Source: Wukongibacter sp050859025 (GTDB taxonomy: Bacteria > Bacillota > Clostridia > Peptostreptococcales > Caminicellaceae). From it: a DNA stretch of 64,000 nucleotides. Positions 1-9,266 of this stretch are shown piece after piece. Position numbers and translations under genes: made by a program. The notes under the pieces are model-generated. The model was not told the DNA's origin. It saw only the letters and a program-made list of their open reading frames with translations, and did not search any database. Location of the stretch: positions 5,022,001-5,086,000 of the forward strand of contig NZ_CP138200.1 in NCBI RefSeq assembly GCF_050859025.1, written 5' to 3'. Position 1 is the stretch's first letter. Each line of letters opens with the position of its first letter.

Positions 1-79
1 TTGAAAAAAAGAAAGATATTCTTAATTCACTATAAAAAAGCAGCCTTAAAGTAGAGATTTATTATGAGGAGGAATAAAA

Positions 80-2491
80 ATGAGCCTAGTTTACAATCAT
101 AAATCCATTGAGAAAAAATGGAGATCTAACTGGGAAAAGAAGCCAATCAATAGGAAGGAAGAAAACAAGCCAAAATATTACTGCCTGGATATGTTTCCTT
201 ACCCCTCAGGCAGTGGACTTCATGTCGGTCATTGGAGAGGTTATGTACTTAGCGATGTATGGAGTCGTTATAAGGTTCTTCAAGGATATCATGTGCTTCA
301 TCCAATGGGATGGGATGCCTTTGGATTACCTGCCGAAAACTATGCTATTACACAAGGAGTTCACCCATCAATAGCTACTGCTGAAAATGTTAAGAATTTT
401 AAAAGACAGCTGCATGAGATAAGTGCTATCTACGATTGGTCAAAGGAAATAAATACAACAGACCCTAACTATTATAAATGGACCCAGTGGATTTTTGTAA
501 AGATGTTTAAGGAAGGCTTGGCTTATGAAAAAGAGATGCCAATCAACTGGTGTCCAAGCTGTAAGACTGGTCTAGCTAACGAAGAAGTCGTTAATGGTGC
601 ATGCGACCGCTGTGGTTCTGAAGTTACTAAGAAAAACCTTAGACAATGGATGTTAAAAATAACGGCCTATGCTGAGAGATTGCTTAGGGATTTGGAAGGC
701 TTAGAATGGTCTGATAAAGTTAAGAAGATGCAATCCGACTGGATTGGCAAGTCCTATGGTGCAGAGATCGACTTTAAAGTCGAAGGATTAAATGAAAGTA
801 TAAAGGTATTTACCACTAGACCCGATACATTGTTTGGTGCTACTTTTATGGTCTTAGCTCCAGAACATAAAATGGTGAAGCATTTGGTATCAAAAAAGTA
901 TCAACAGGCGGTTGAAGATTACGTACGCAAAGCGTCAATGAAATCATCTATAGACAGAATGCAAGAAAAAGAAAAAACAGGGGTTTTTACAGGTGGATAC
1001 GCTGTCAATCCATTTAATGGTGCAAAAATTCCAATCTGGATATCAGATTACGTATTAGCAGACTATGGTACAGGTGCTATTATGTGTGTCCCTGCCCATG
1101 ATGAGAGAGACTTCGCCTTTGCAACAAAATTTGATCTACCTATTGTTCAAGTAATTAGAAATCCTAATGAGGTACTTACAAAGCTAGAAAATGCTTATAC
1201 CGATGAAGGTATTATGGTAAATTCAGGTACCTTTGATGGGATGAAATCTATTGAGGCAAAGAAAGCTATAGCTAATTATCTTGAAGATAAGGGTATTGGT
1301 AAGAAAACAATCAATTACAAATTAAGGGATTGGGTTTTCTCTAGACAACGCTATTGGGGTGAGCCTATACCTATTATTCATTGTGAAAAATGTGGTACGG
1401 TTTCAGTACCAGAGGATGATTTGCCAGTCACTTTACCAGAGGTAGAATCCTATGAGCCAACTGGAACAGGAGAATCACCATTAGCAGCAATAGAAGACTG
1501 GGTCAATACGAGCTGTCCCGATTGTGGCGGGCCAGCTAAAAGAGAAACCAATACAATGCCCCAATGGGCAGGATCTTCTTGGTACTTCTTAAGGTATGTA
1601 GATGTTAATAATGATAAGGAGCTTGTATCAAAGGAAATGGCAAGTAATTGGCTGCCGGTAGATATGTATGTTGGTGGTATAGAGCATGCTGTATTACATT
1701 TGCTTTATGCTAGATTCTACACAAAATTTTTATACGATATTGGAGCTATTGATTTTGAAGAACCCTTTAAACGTCTATTTAATCAGGGGATGATCTGTAA
1801 AAATGGTGCAAAAATGAGTAAATCTAAGGGCAATGTAGTTTCACCAGACCAGCTTGTTGAAAGATATGGATGTGACTCCTTAAGACTATATGAATTGTTT
1901 GTAGGTCCTCCAGAATTAGACTCTGAATGGGATGACAGAGGTATAGATGGAGTTTATAGATTTATTAATAAAGTTTGGAGACTTATTGTAGATAATATTG
2001 ATAAAAATATTACACCAACGAAGGAAATGGAAAAGGCTAGACATAAGCTCATCTATGAGGTTACTAACCGCTTAAACAGCTTCCACCTAAATACAGTTGT
2101 AAGTGCCTTTATGGAATATAATAATAAGCTAACTGAAATTGCAAAGAAACAAGGCGGAATGGATAGAGAAACGCTGGAAGCATTGGTAACTCTCTTAGCA
2201 CCCTTTGCCCCTCACATTTCAGAAGAACTATGGGAAATTCTCGGATACGATACAAGTGTTTTTGAACGTTCATGGCCTGAATACGATTTAGATAAATTGA
2301 AGGAAAATGAAATTGAGATGCCTGTCCAAATCAATGGTAAAGTCAAAGCAACTATAAGAGTTGCTTTAGATGAGAGTAAAGAAAGTGTGTTAAATAAAGC
2401 TAAAGAAGCAATTGGAGATAAAGTTGATAGTAAATCAATTATCAAAGAAATATATGTCCCTAATAAAATTATTAATATCGTTGTAAAATAA
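80..2491 (+). CDS. leuS: Leucyl-tRNA synthetase
   Basis: Charges tRNA-Leu with leucine in the cytoplasm. The 803-residue length is normal for bacterial LeuRS. Visible class I signatures are HVGH at residues 48-51 after PYPSGSGL, and KMSKS at about 578-582. Two Cys-x2-Cys pairs (CPSC/CDRC and CEKC/CPDC) mark zinc-binding inserts, and an editing (CP1) region lies between the signatures. The start ATG follows a strong AGGAGG site at 66-71. Only 79 bases upstream are in the window, so a T-box leader cannot be judged. Convergent with the NRPS gene. Confidence 0.98.
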   Translation: MSLVYNHKSIEKKWRSNWEKKPINRKEENKPKYYCLDMFPYPSGSGLHVGHWRGYVLSDVWSRYKVLQGYHVLHPMGWDAFGLPAENYAITQGVHPSIATAENVKNFKRQLHEISAIYDWSKEINTTDPNYYKWTQWIFVKMFKEGLAYEKEMPINWCPSCKTGLANEEVVNGACDRCGSEVTKKNLRQWMLKITAYAERLLRDLEGLEWSDKVKKMQSDWIGKSYGAEIDFKVEGLNESIKVFTTRPDTLFGATFMVLAPEHKMVKHLVSKKYQQAVEDYVRKASMKSSIDRMQEKEKTGVFTGGYAVNPFNGAKIPIWISDYVLADYGTGAIMCVPAHDERDFAFATKFDLPIVQVIRNPNEVLTKLENAYTDEGIMVNSGTFDGMKSIEAKKAIANYLEDKGIGKKTINYKLRDWVFSRQRYWGEPIPIIHCEKCGTVSVPEDDLPVTLPEVESYEPTGTGESPLAAIEDWVNTSCPDCGGPAKRETNTMPQWAGSSWYFLRYVDVNNDKELVSKEMASNWLPVDMYVGGIEHAVLHLLYARFYTKFLYDIGAIDFEEPFKRLFNQGMICKNGAKMSKSKGNVVSPDQLVERYGCDSLRLYELFVGPPELDSEWDDRGIDGVYRFINKVWRLIVDNIDKNITPTKEMEKARHKLIYEVTNRLNSFHLNTVVSAFMEYNNKLTEIAKKQGGMDRETLEALVTLLAPFAPHISEELWEILGYDTSVFERSWPEYDLDKLKENEIEMPVQINGKVKATIRVALDESKESVLNKAKEAIGDKVDSKSIIKEIYVPNKIINIVVK

Positions 2492-2560
2492 AGAACTATC
2501 AATAGATTGGTATAAATATTCCTAAAAAACATATAAGATACCATAGTTATTATTTATATA

Positions 2561-2597
2561 AATCCAAGGTATTTAAGTATAATACCTTGGATTTATA
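2561..2597 (+). terminator. Hairpin terminator after leuS
   Basis: A 13-bp perfect stem, AATCCAAGGTATT (2561-2573) with AATACCTTGGATT (2581-2593), has a 7-base loop and is followed by an AT-rich tail. It is the likely end of the leuS transcript. The rest of 2492-2822 holds no gene; it contains the phrase TCAATAGATTGGTATAA near 2497, which recurs near 17609 before a similar hairpin. Confidence 0.7.
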
Positions 2598-2822
2598 TTT
2601 ATATACTACTTAAGGTCATAGTATGTATATACCCCTAAGCTAACTAATAGATTAGTTTTTACACTATATAGAACGCACTTATAAATCTACATTTTAATTT
2701 CTTGAATAGCCAACGTTTCAAGGCTTTTCAAGGAATCAAAATGTAAAAGATTTATTGTGATTTCTATAGTAATATTTCTTTCACTGAATTTATGCCAAAA
2801 AAACCGTCTCTTAGTATATAAT

Positions 2823-5800
2823 CTATAGCAACATACTAAGTATTCTACAATTCTTATCGACAAATCCTTCTTTAAGCATTTCGTTATGAGACCCATAACC
2901 TCTATACTCATAATATTCATTACTTGTCAATATATCAGGAATACCTTTAACATAACTTGTTTTCCAATTATTACTCATATCTGGACGAATATTTGAAATA
3001 GGTACGTCAATTTTATTTTCAAAGTCAATACTTCTAATAATATTTGTAATACTATCCACAATACTCGTAACATCAAATTCTAGATTCTTTTTTAAATCCT
3101 CTTTAAAAAGTTCTGTCTGCTCAGAAGTCTTTAAATCAAAAGCATAACTATCTATCATTATAATCTTAGACACCTCATGCCCTAATTTTTTTATCTCCTT
3201 AGCTATTTCAAAAGCTAAACCGCCTCCTAAAGAATAGCCTAGAAAAACATATGGACCCTTCTCCTGTGCCTTTAGCACTTCCTCTACATAATCACTAATT
3301 GTAAAATCTTTTATGAAATTAAAGGCATAGATTCTAAATGAGCTCAATTCCTTTGAAAGATTGAAATATTCACTTGCATTTCCAAAAGCCGATGGGAAAC
3401 AAAAAAGATTATCCTTAGCTTCTTCATTATAAATAATAAACGGCTTTTCCCCATCACTTGTATTAGATGTATTCATCCATCTAGATATTCCTTCTATTGT
3501 GGGATTATTATAAAATTTATCCAAGGGCATATTAATTTTATATTTTTCATAGATACGAGACATCATAATTGCTGCTAAAAGTGAATTACCTCCTATTTCG
3601 AAAAAATCATCTGTGACATTTTTACTATTATTTTCTAGTATTCTATTCCATAGGTCTAGCAATTCATATTCTAAATCATTTTCTGGATACCTTTTCTCTG
3701 TAGTGATAATTTCTTTTGTACTTATATACGGAAGTTTTTCCTTGTTAATTTTACCATTATTTGTAAGGGGCAAACTTTCTAATCTCCTATAATAATGCGG
3801 AATCATATACGGAAGCAATTTATCCTTCAAAAATTCATTAAAGTTTTGTATATCTACTTGATGAGTACTTGTATAATAAGCGCATATCTTCTCATGGTCT
3901 GTTTCTTTATCTTGTAGTTTGACACTAACATCTATAATTTGAGGATGAGTCATCATTTGTGCTTCTATTTCTCCTAATTCTATACGAAGGCCCCTGAGCT
4001 GGATTTGTTCATCTACTCTTCCTATAAATTCAATATTTCCATCTGATAGCCACCGCACAAGATCACCTGAACGATATAATCTTTGAGAAGGAAAAAGTGG
4101 ATGCTTTACAAAACTTTTTGCAGTCAGATCCTCGGCATTACAATAACCTCTAGCAACAGCCTTCCCCCCAAGATATAATTCTCCGACTACATCAACAGGA
4201 CAAATGTTTCCATTCTTATCCAATATCCATGTATATACATTGTCCACTGGCTTTCCAATAGGTATACATCCCTTCTCTAAATCATCTAAGAAGCAGTATG
4301 TACTAACTATGGTATTTTCAGTAGGTCCATAGTTATTAACCAACTTATACCTTTTTTTCTTAAATCTCCTTAACTTATCTCCTCCTGTTAACAACATTCT
4401 CAGAGAGTTATTTTCCAATTCTAAGAATTCCTCAAAAACCCTTGTAGGCATAAAGCAAATTGTTATACCATTTTTTTCTAAGAATTCATTTAATGCAAGA
4501 AAATTTAATTTAATTTCTTCGGGTAAAATATAAATACAAGCACCTGTTAATATGAAACCAAATATTTCCCATATAGAAGCATCAAATCCAGGACTAGCAT
4601 ACTTAGTGGCTCTATCCTTTTCACTAATATGATAAGTTTCCTTATTCCATTGACAAAAATTAACTAAGGAATGATGCTCAATACATACTCCCTTTGGCAC
4701 ACCCGTACTTCCCGAAGTATATATAATATATGCCAAATTTTCTTTTCCAAATAATCTTGGAGGATTCTTTTCATTTGCTGAATATGCTTCTGGAGATTTA
4801 ATATTCATCATAAACCCATGAAAATTAATATTTGTAATGTCCTTATCAAGATAAATCAATCCTTTTGCTTGGCTATTTTGCAGTATACCTTCTATTCTAG
4901 CTTGAGGATTTTTAGGATCTATTAGTAAAGCTGCACCCCCAGCCTTCATAATAGCTAAAATACTAACGATATACTCTATAGAATTATCCAGTATTACAGC
5001 TACTATATCCTCTTTTCCTATTTCCAATTCAATCAATCTGTGTGAAAGGCTGTTTATCATTTTATTAAGTTCTTCATAGGTAATACGTCTATATTTCTCT
5101 ACAACTGCAATATTTTGAGGACTTTTTAGCACCCTATTTTCAAATTCATCAATTACTGTATCCATACAATTCCAATCCTTAGACACATTTAGAAATTCAT
5201 TTGTAATCATGTCGTATTCTGAATCAGTTAAAATACTTATGTCTTTAATATTTATGCTAGGATTGTTCATAGCTTGTTCTAAAATATAAATATATCTTTT
5301 CCATATCCTTTCTACTCTTTCCCTTGTAAAAATGTCATTTCTATAGTTAATATCTAAGCTTATTTTATTCTCTAATATGTGAGCCTCAAAATCAATATCC
5401 ACACCCTTATTATTCTGCCCCGATTTTTTCTTTGAAAGATTATTACTAGAAAATATAATATTAAAAAAGGGATTTTCTTCTTTTGAACATTGTATCTCCA
5501 TTTTCTGCATCAACTGCTCAATCGAATAATTTCCATGTTTATTGAGCTTTTCCATTTGATCTCTAATTTTCTCACCAAAGGAATCATAGCTTATATCTTC
5601 TAGTTTCATCTGTATAGGCAATATATTTGTTAAAGCTCCATTTTGAACAGGTGTACCTATGATGATTTCCTCATCAAAAGTATACTTATACATCAGTAGG
5701 AAAATCCCTGACATCATACAGTCTGACACAGATAAGCCTTTGTTTTTGGAGTATTGTATAATCTTATCAAAAACATGCTTTGGAAGCTCTACTCTAAGCC

Positions 5801-7184
5801 CTTCCTCTTGATAGTCGTTTTTATATTGGTGGGTAGGAAAAAAAGTTGTTTTGGAAAAATCTTTAGAAATAGCATTGTTCCAATAATCTTCTGCTTCATT
5901 GTTGAGTTCAAAAATTTCATTTAAAGGCTTTGTACTTTCCTCCATACAACACCATAATATGCTTTCTATATCATCTAGAAATTTAATTACCTCATTCTCA
6001 TGAAGCATTGGATTTAGATAATTTATTGATATTTCTAAGATTTCTTCTTTAAGTTTATTTCTTGGATTTATAAGTATAATCATCTCAGAATTCCATTTTT
6101 GTGAAAATAATTGTTCCCTTACTGAGATTATTTCATTATTAAATTCTGGTGTCTCTGAAATTTGAATATTTATAGGATTATTCATTTGTTTATTATATTT
6201 TCTAAGACTTTCTACCATTAGATCATAGGGATACTCTTGATGACGCATATCCCTTCTTATCTGGAGCTTAATATCATCTATCAGGCTATTAAAGCTATTA
6301 TCAGGACATAATTCGTATATAAATGGTACTGTAGAAACAAACATTCCCCCCATTTTTCTTGTATAATGCTTTTTTCTATTATGTACTGCTCTACCAATAG
6401 ATATCCTAGATTCATTTTTATATTTCTTAAAATATATACCTATAGCTGCACTCAACAAATGAAAGTAGCTTATTCCTTGATTTTCACAAAAGTATGTCAT
6501 ACGTTGAAAAATATTTTTAGGGAAAACATGATAAATTTTTTGAATTAAATGATTAGAATAATCTTCTCTTTCAGACAACCTCGTTGTACTCGATAATTTT
6601 TTGAAGCTGTTTTCCCAATACTCTCTGTCTTTCTCATATTTATCTGATTTCAAATACATTTTTTCATATTCAATGAATTCTTTATATGAAGGTGCTATCT
6701 CTGTGCATAGGTTATGTTGTTCAATTTGATCTGATAAATCCTTTACAATAAGCTGTACTGTAATACCATCTACAATAATATGATGAAATTTCATATATAA
6801 TCCTTTTTTATTATCTTGAAGCTTTAAAATAGCAAAATAGTATAACTTATTATTGTAGAAATTAAATTTAGTATGATGTATCTTTTCTAAATATTTAGGT
6901 ATCTCTTCAATAGCTGAACAATCTATCACATCAAATTCTTCTTCTTTGTAATCTGCAAAATATTGAACAATCTTTTCTGTAGAATCATCTCTCACAATTC
7001 TAGTTCTCAAAGCATCATATTTTCTTATAGCGGAATTAAGCATTTGTTCAATATGCTTTTCTGAAATGTCTATGTTAAATTCAAAAATGAAGCCAACATT
7101 CGACATTTCTTCGTATGGACATACAATCTCATTAAATAGAACTCTCTTTTGAGGATGTGTCAGGTTAATTATATTATTTTCCAC
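2823..7184 (-). CDS. Single-module nonribosomal peptide synthetase (C, partial C, A, PCP, TE)
   Basis: 1453 residues. Domains in order: a full condensation domain (about 1-420) with active-site HHIIVDG at 134-140; a second condensation-like stretch (about 430-650) that has only the C-terminal lobe (YWNNAI, GTPVQNG) and no HHxxxDG; an adenylation domain (about 665-1155) with YTSGSTG (822-828), YGPTE, YRSGD and the lysine K1145; a carrier domain with GGNS (S1201); and a thioesterase with GYSLG (S1318), D1345 and GSH (H1433). Reading the ten pocket positions against GrsA gives D-A-W-F-L-G-N-I-V-K, one conservative change from the published Leu code DAWFLGNVVK. That points to leucine or a close analogue. 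The start is GTG at 7184 after AAAGGGGTGAG. It lies 38 bp after the radical SAM gene, same operon. The product is unknown; the leading C domain suggests an acyl or upstream donor joined to one amino acid and released by the TE. Confidence 0.93.
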   Translation of the reverse strand: MENNIINLTHPQKRVLFNEIVCPYEEMSNVGFIFEFNIDISEKHIEQMLNSAIRKYDALRTRIVRDDSTEKIVQYFADYKEEEFDVIDCSAIEEIPKYLEKIHHTKFNFYNNKLYYFAILKLQDNKKGLYMKFHHIIVDGITVQLIVKDLSDQIEQHNLCTEIAPSYKEFIEYEKMYLKSDKYEKDREYWENSFKKLSSTTRLSEREDYSNHLIQKIYHVFPKNIFQRMTYFCENQGISYFHLLSAAIGIYFKKYKNESRISIGRAVHNRKKHYTRKMGGMFVSTVPFIYELCPDNSFNSLIDDIKLQIRRDMRHQEYPYDLMVESLRKYNKQMNNPINIQISETPEFNNEIISVREQLFSQKWNSEMIILINPRNKLKEEILEISINYLNPMLHENEVIKFLDDIESILWCCMEESTKPLNEIFELNNEAEDYWNNAISKDFSKTTFFPTHQYKNDYQEEGLRVELPKHVFDKIIQYSKNKGLSVSDCMMSGIFLLMYKYTFDEEIIIGTPVQNGALTNILPIQMKLEDISYDSFGEKIRDQMEKLNKHGNYSIEQLMQKMEIQCSKEENPFFNIIFSSNNLSKKKSGQNNKGVDIDFEAHILENKISLDINYRNDIFTRERVERIWKRYIYILEQAMNNPSINIKDISILTDSEYDMITNEFLNVSKDWNCMDTVIDEFENRVLKSPQNIAVVEKYRRITYEELNKMINSLSHRLIELEIGKEDIVAVILDNSIEYIVSILAIMKAGGAALLIDPKNPQARIEGILQNSQAKGLIYLDKDITNINFHGFMMNIKSPEAYSANEKNPPRLFGKENLAYIIYTSGSTGVPKGVCIEHHSLVNFCQWNKETYHISEKDRATKYASPGFDASIWEIFGFILTGACIYILPEEIKLNFLALNEFLEKNGITICFMPTRVFEEFLELENNSLRMLLTGGDKLRRFKKKRYKLVNNYGPTENTIVSTYCFLDDLEKGCIPIGKPVDNVYTWILDKNGNICPVDVVGELYLGGKAVARGYCNAEDLTAKSFVKHPLFPSQRLYRSGDLVRWLSDGNIEFIGRVDEQIQLRGLRIELGEIEAQMMTHPQIIDVSVKLQDKETDHEKICAYYTSTHQVDIQNFNEFLKDKLLPYMIPHYYRRLESLPLTNNGKINKEKLPYISTKEIITTEKRYPENDLEYELLDLWNRILENNSKNVTDDFFEIGGNSLLAAIMMSRIYEKYKINMPLDKFYNNPTIEGISRWMNTSNTSDGEKPFIIYNEEAKDNLFCFPSAFGNASEYFNLSKELSSFRIYAFNFIKDFTISDYVEEVLKAQEKGPYVFLGYSLGGGLAFEIAKEIKKLGHEVSKIIMIDSYAFDLKTSEQTELFKEDLKKNLEFDVTSIVDSITNIIRSIDFENKIDVPISNIRPDMSNNWKTSYVKGIPDILTSNEYYEYRGYGSHNEMLKEGFVDKNCRILSMLL

Positions 7185-7222
7185 ATTCTCACCCCTTTGT
7201 ATATTCTTATTAATTTCCCATA

Positions 7223-8413
7223 TTATCTATAAATTTTTGCATTTCCTTCGTCTACAATATGCTTTTCCATTATTTTCTTAGAAAGAATCTCATCATATGG
7301 AACCTTTAAATCTTTAGTAGTTTCCTCTACGACTGTTTTACTAATTCTCTTTCCATAGCATGTTTTACCTGTTGTTTTAAAATATTCTCCAAAATCTTCA
7401 TAACATTTTTTTAATCCTTCTCTTTTTACATTTCCTATAGAAAGTGGTACGCACACACAAGGATTTACCTGACCATCATTATTAATAGTTAGAATTGTAT
7501 TACCAGCACCACATCCAAAATTCTTATTACCTTCAAATTCGGAAAATAATAGTATGTTAGGATATTGGGAATTTTCTAAAGCTTCATCTCTAATCTTTCT
7601 AGTCCATCGTATAGCGTCTAAATATAACCTTTTATAATTTTTACCTAATATATTTCCTTGAGGGATAGGAAGAATCACACGTATCTCATCAATCTTCAAT
7701 TCCTTCGTAAACTCTATATATTGATAAAATTGTTCACGGTCTATCAGGTCTTCTGTAACACAAAGTGTAACTGCCGTATAAATATTTTCTTGCACTAATG
7801 CTTTAATACCATCTATTGTAGAATCAAAGGCCTTGGTATTTCCCCTTCTCTTATTAATAACATTTTTATCATAATGATCCAAGCTTATGAGACATCGTGT
7901 TACATTTGTGTCAGCAAGCTGCTTGGCAAATTTTTCATCTATCTTATAACCAGTTGTATAAAACATACCTTCCATCTCATCTGGAATCAATTTTAAAATA
8001 TCCATAATATCATTTCTTAGCATAGGTTCCCCACCAGTAATTCCTAAAATTACTGCACCTAAATCATATGCATCTTTAATAACCTTTTCAATTGTTTTAA
8101 TATCCAAATCAGAGTTGTCAGTATAATTAGATCTAAAGCAATGCCAACAATTACAATGACATTTTCCAGTTACTATTATATCCGTCCAAATAGGAACTCT
8201 CTCTTTATCAGAAACCCTTTCAACAGCCGATTCAAACCTATCCCAAGATTTTCCTCCTATGCTCGGTAAAAAGCAATTCACATAATATCGACTATTTATT
8301 GTATCCTTCTTGATCTTGAAACTATTAAAAAATTCACTTTTTTTAAATATTGGATAATTCTCTTCTCCTATTTCATTTAATAAAGTACTTAGGTCTATGA
8401 CTTTTCTCTCCAT
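7223..8413 (-). CDS. Radical SAM protein with SPASM-like cysteine-rich C terminus
   Basis: 396 residues, first gene of the NRPS operon. The canonical 4Fe-4S/SAM motif is C85-x3-C89-x2-C92 (within KCHCNCWHC). GGEP at 127-130 binds SAM. Cysteines at 301, 319, 321 and 352, in a CGAG...VNPCVC arrangement, resemble the auxiliary cluster region of SPASM/twitch radical SAM enzymes. About 75 N-terminal residues precede the SAM barrel and have no domain I can name. ATG follows AAGGGGGATTTTGAG. Such enzymes modify peptides or small molecules; being co-transcribed with an NRPS suggests it makes or tailors the building block or product. No small precursor peptide gene is evident beside it, so a RiPP role is less likely. 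Confidence 0.9.
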   Translation of the reverse strand: MERKVIDLSTLLNEIGEENYPIFKKSEFFNSFKIKKDTINSRYYVNCFLPSIGGKSWDRFESAVERVSDKERVPIWTDIIVTGKCHCNCWHCFRSNYTDNSDLDIKTIEKVIKDAYDLGAVILGITGGEPMLRNDIMDILKLIPDEMEGMFYTTGYKIDEKFAKQLADTNVTRCLISLDHYDKNVINKRRGNTKAFDSTIDGIKALVQENIYTAVTLCVTEDLIDREQFYQYIEFTKELKIDEIRVILPIPQGNILGKNYKRLYLDAIRWTRKIRDEALENSQYPNILLFSEFEGNKNFGCGAGNTILTINNDGQVNPCVCVPLSIGNVKREGLKKCYEDFGEYFKTTGKTCYGKRISKTVVEETTKDLKVPYDEILSKKIMEKHIVDEGNAKIYR

Positions 8414-8755
8414 CTCAAAATCCCCCTTACATACATTTTTATATTAGTATAACTAAAAGCTATAGATGTAAATATATTACTTATTTTGTAGAAGTTTGTA
8501 ACTCAACTCCTTAATTATCATATCACTAAAAATCTTCCATGTAAATACATTCTATTTTTTCTATATTATTACTTAATTTAAAAATATTTGTGATTCAATT
8601 TCTTCATTATCATGTACTAATATTCATTTTTTTGATTTATTCTATAGTGAATTTTATTCTTCAAAACACGTAATTCAAAATAATTACTTATCATTCCATA
8701 TCTTTTAAATTAAATAATTATGAAGCATTCATGAGTTTTTATAACTCGACCTATT
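8414..8755. other. AT-rich upstream region of the radical SAM-NRPS operon
   Basis: No supported coding sequence on either strand. The operon promoter must lie near the right side of the radical SAM start; TATACT/TATAAA-like hexamers occur around 8440-8456 on the minus strand, but no convincing -35 pairs with them. Confidence 0.4.
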
Positions 8756-8857
8756 TATAGAGATTCCAGTCAAAACTTTAATTTATGCACATCAAAACTC
8801 CCGAGAAGCATCGGATATTTTGATATGTATAAATTAAGATTTACTTAGAACTCTATA
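8756..8857 (+). repeat. Palindromic repeat family A, copy 1
   Basis: About 102 bp, beginning TATAGAG and ending CTCTATA, with long imperfect inverted arms: TCAAAACTTTAATTTAT near the left, and ATAAATTAAGATTTACTT near the right. The loop region holds CATCGGATATTTTGAT. Copies occur at 8858, 27587, 31906 and 47036. No coding capacity. It could be a MITE or a transcribed stem-loop. Confidence 0.85.
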
Positions 8858-8959
8858 TATAGAGATTCCAGTCAAAACTTTAATTTATACACATCAAAAA
8901 TCCTAAGAAGCATCGGATATTTTGATATGTATAAATTAAGATTTACTTAGAACTCTATA
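8858..8959 (+). repeat. Palindromic repeat family A, copy 2 (tandem)
   Basis: Directly abuts copy 1 in the same orientation, with the junction CTCTATA|TATAGAG at 8857/8858. It differs from copy 1 at only a few bases, for example TTATACAC for TTATGCAC and AATCCTAAG for ACTCCCGAG, so this is a recent tandem duplication. Confidence 0.85.
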
Positions 8960-9094
8960 TAATTAATTTGTATTTTAATAGATAATCTTTAACATCCTTA
9001 ATTGCATTTTTCTTATGTCGCTTTCTCCTTAGAATCATAGTTATAACATACTTGAATATTTTCTATATTTAGGTTTCAATTTATAGTAAAAAAA

Positions 9095-9125
9095 GCACCC
9101 CTTATTTCTTAAAAAAATAAGGGGA
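9095..9125 (-). terminator. Hairpin CCCCTTATTT / AAATAAGGGG
   Basis: The stem CCCCTTATTT (about 9102-9111) with AAATAAGGGG ends, on the minus strand, in a T run (GCTTTTTTTAC). It looks like a terminator for leftward transcription between the hemerythrin gene and the repeats, although no minus-strand gene feeds into it. Confidence 0.5.
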
Positions 9126-9195
9126 TTTATGAGTATCCTTAGTATTAATTTTTTCTATCTCTTCTGCCTTATTCTAGCTTCACTTGAAAAAATAT

Positions 9196-9225
9196 TTGAC
9201 TTTCTTTTATATTTGTATATATAAT
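9196..9225 (+). promoter_or_regulatory. SigmaA-type promoter of the hemerythrin gene
   Basis: -35 TTGACT (9196-9201), an 18-bp spacer, and -10 TATAAT (9220-9225), about 40 bp before the ATG. The ribosome site is AAAGGGGG. Confidence 0.7.
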
Positions 9226-9266
9226 TTACTACATAATCTTCTATAAAACAAAAGGGGGACAAACAA

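Noticed and set aside
2687..2822. Minus-strand open frame continuing past the NRPS stop codon
   Set aside because: Its upstream half is only a shadow of the NRPS gene in another frame, it has no ribosome site, and no recognisable protein.
80..7184. A functional link between leuS and the neighbouring leucine-coding NRPS, for example self-resistance
   Set aside because: The LeuRS looks like an ordinary housekeeping enzyme, the genes are convergent with a terminator between, and nothing indicates a duplicate resistant synthetase.
8480..8660. Two degenerate ~100-bp units (TTATCATATCACTA and TTATCATGTACTAA) upstream of the radical SAM operon
   Set aside because: Similarity is weak and mostly AT-rich; no coding or structural signal supports a repeat or a precursor peptide.
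8756..8959. Short CRISPR array
   Set aside because: Only two tandem units that are themselves palindromes, with no spacers and no cas genes.
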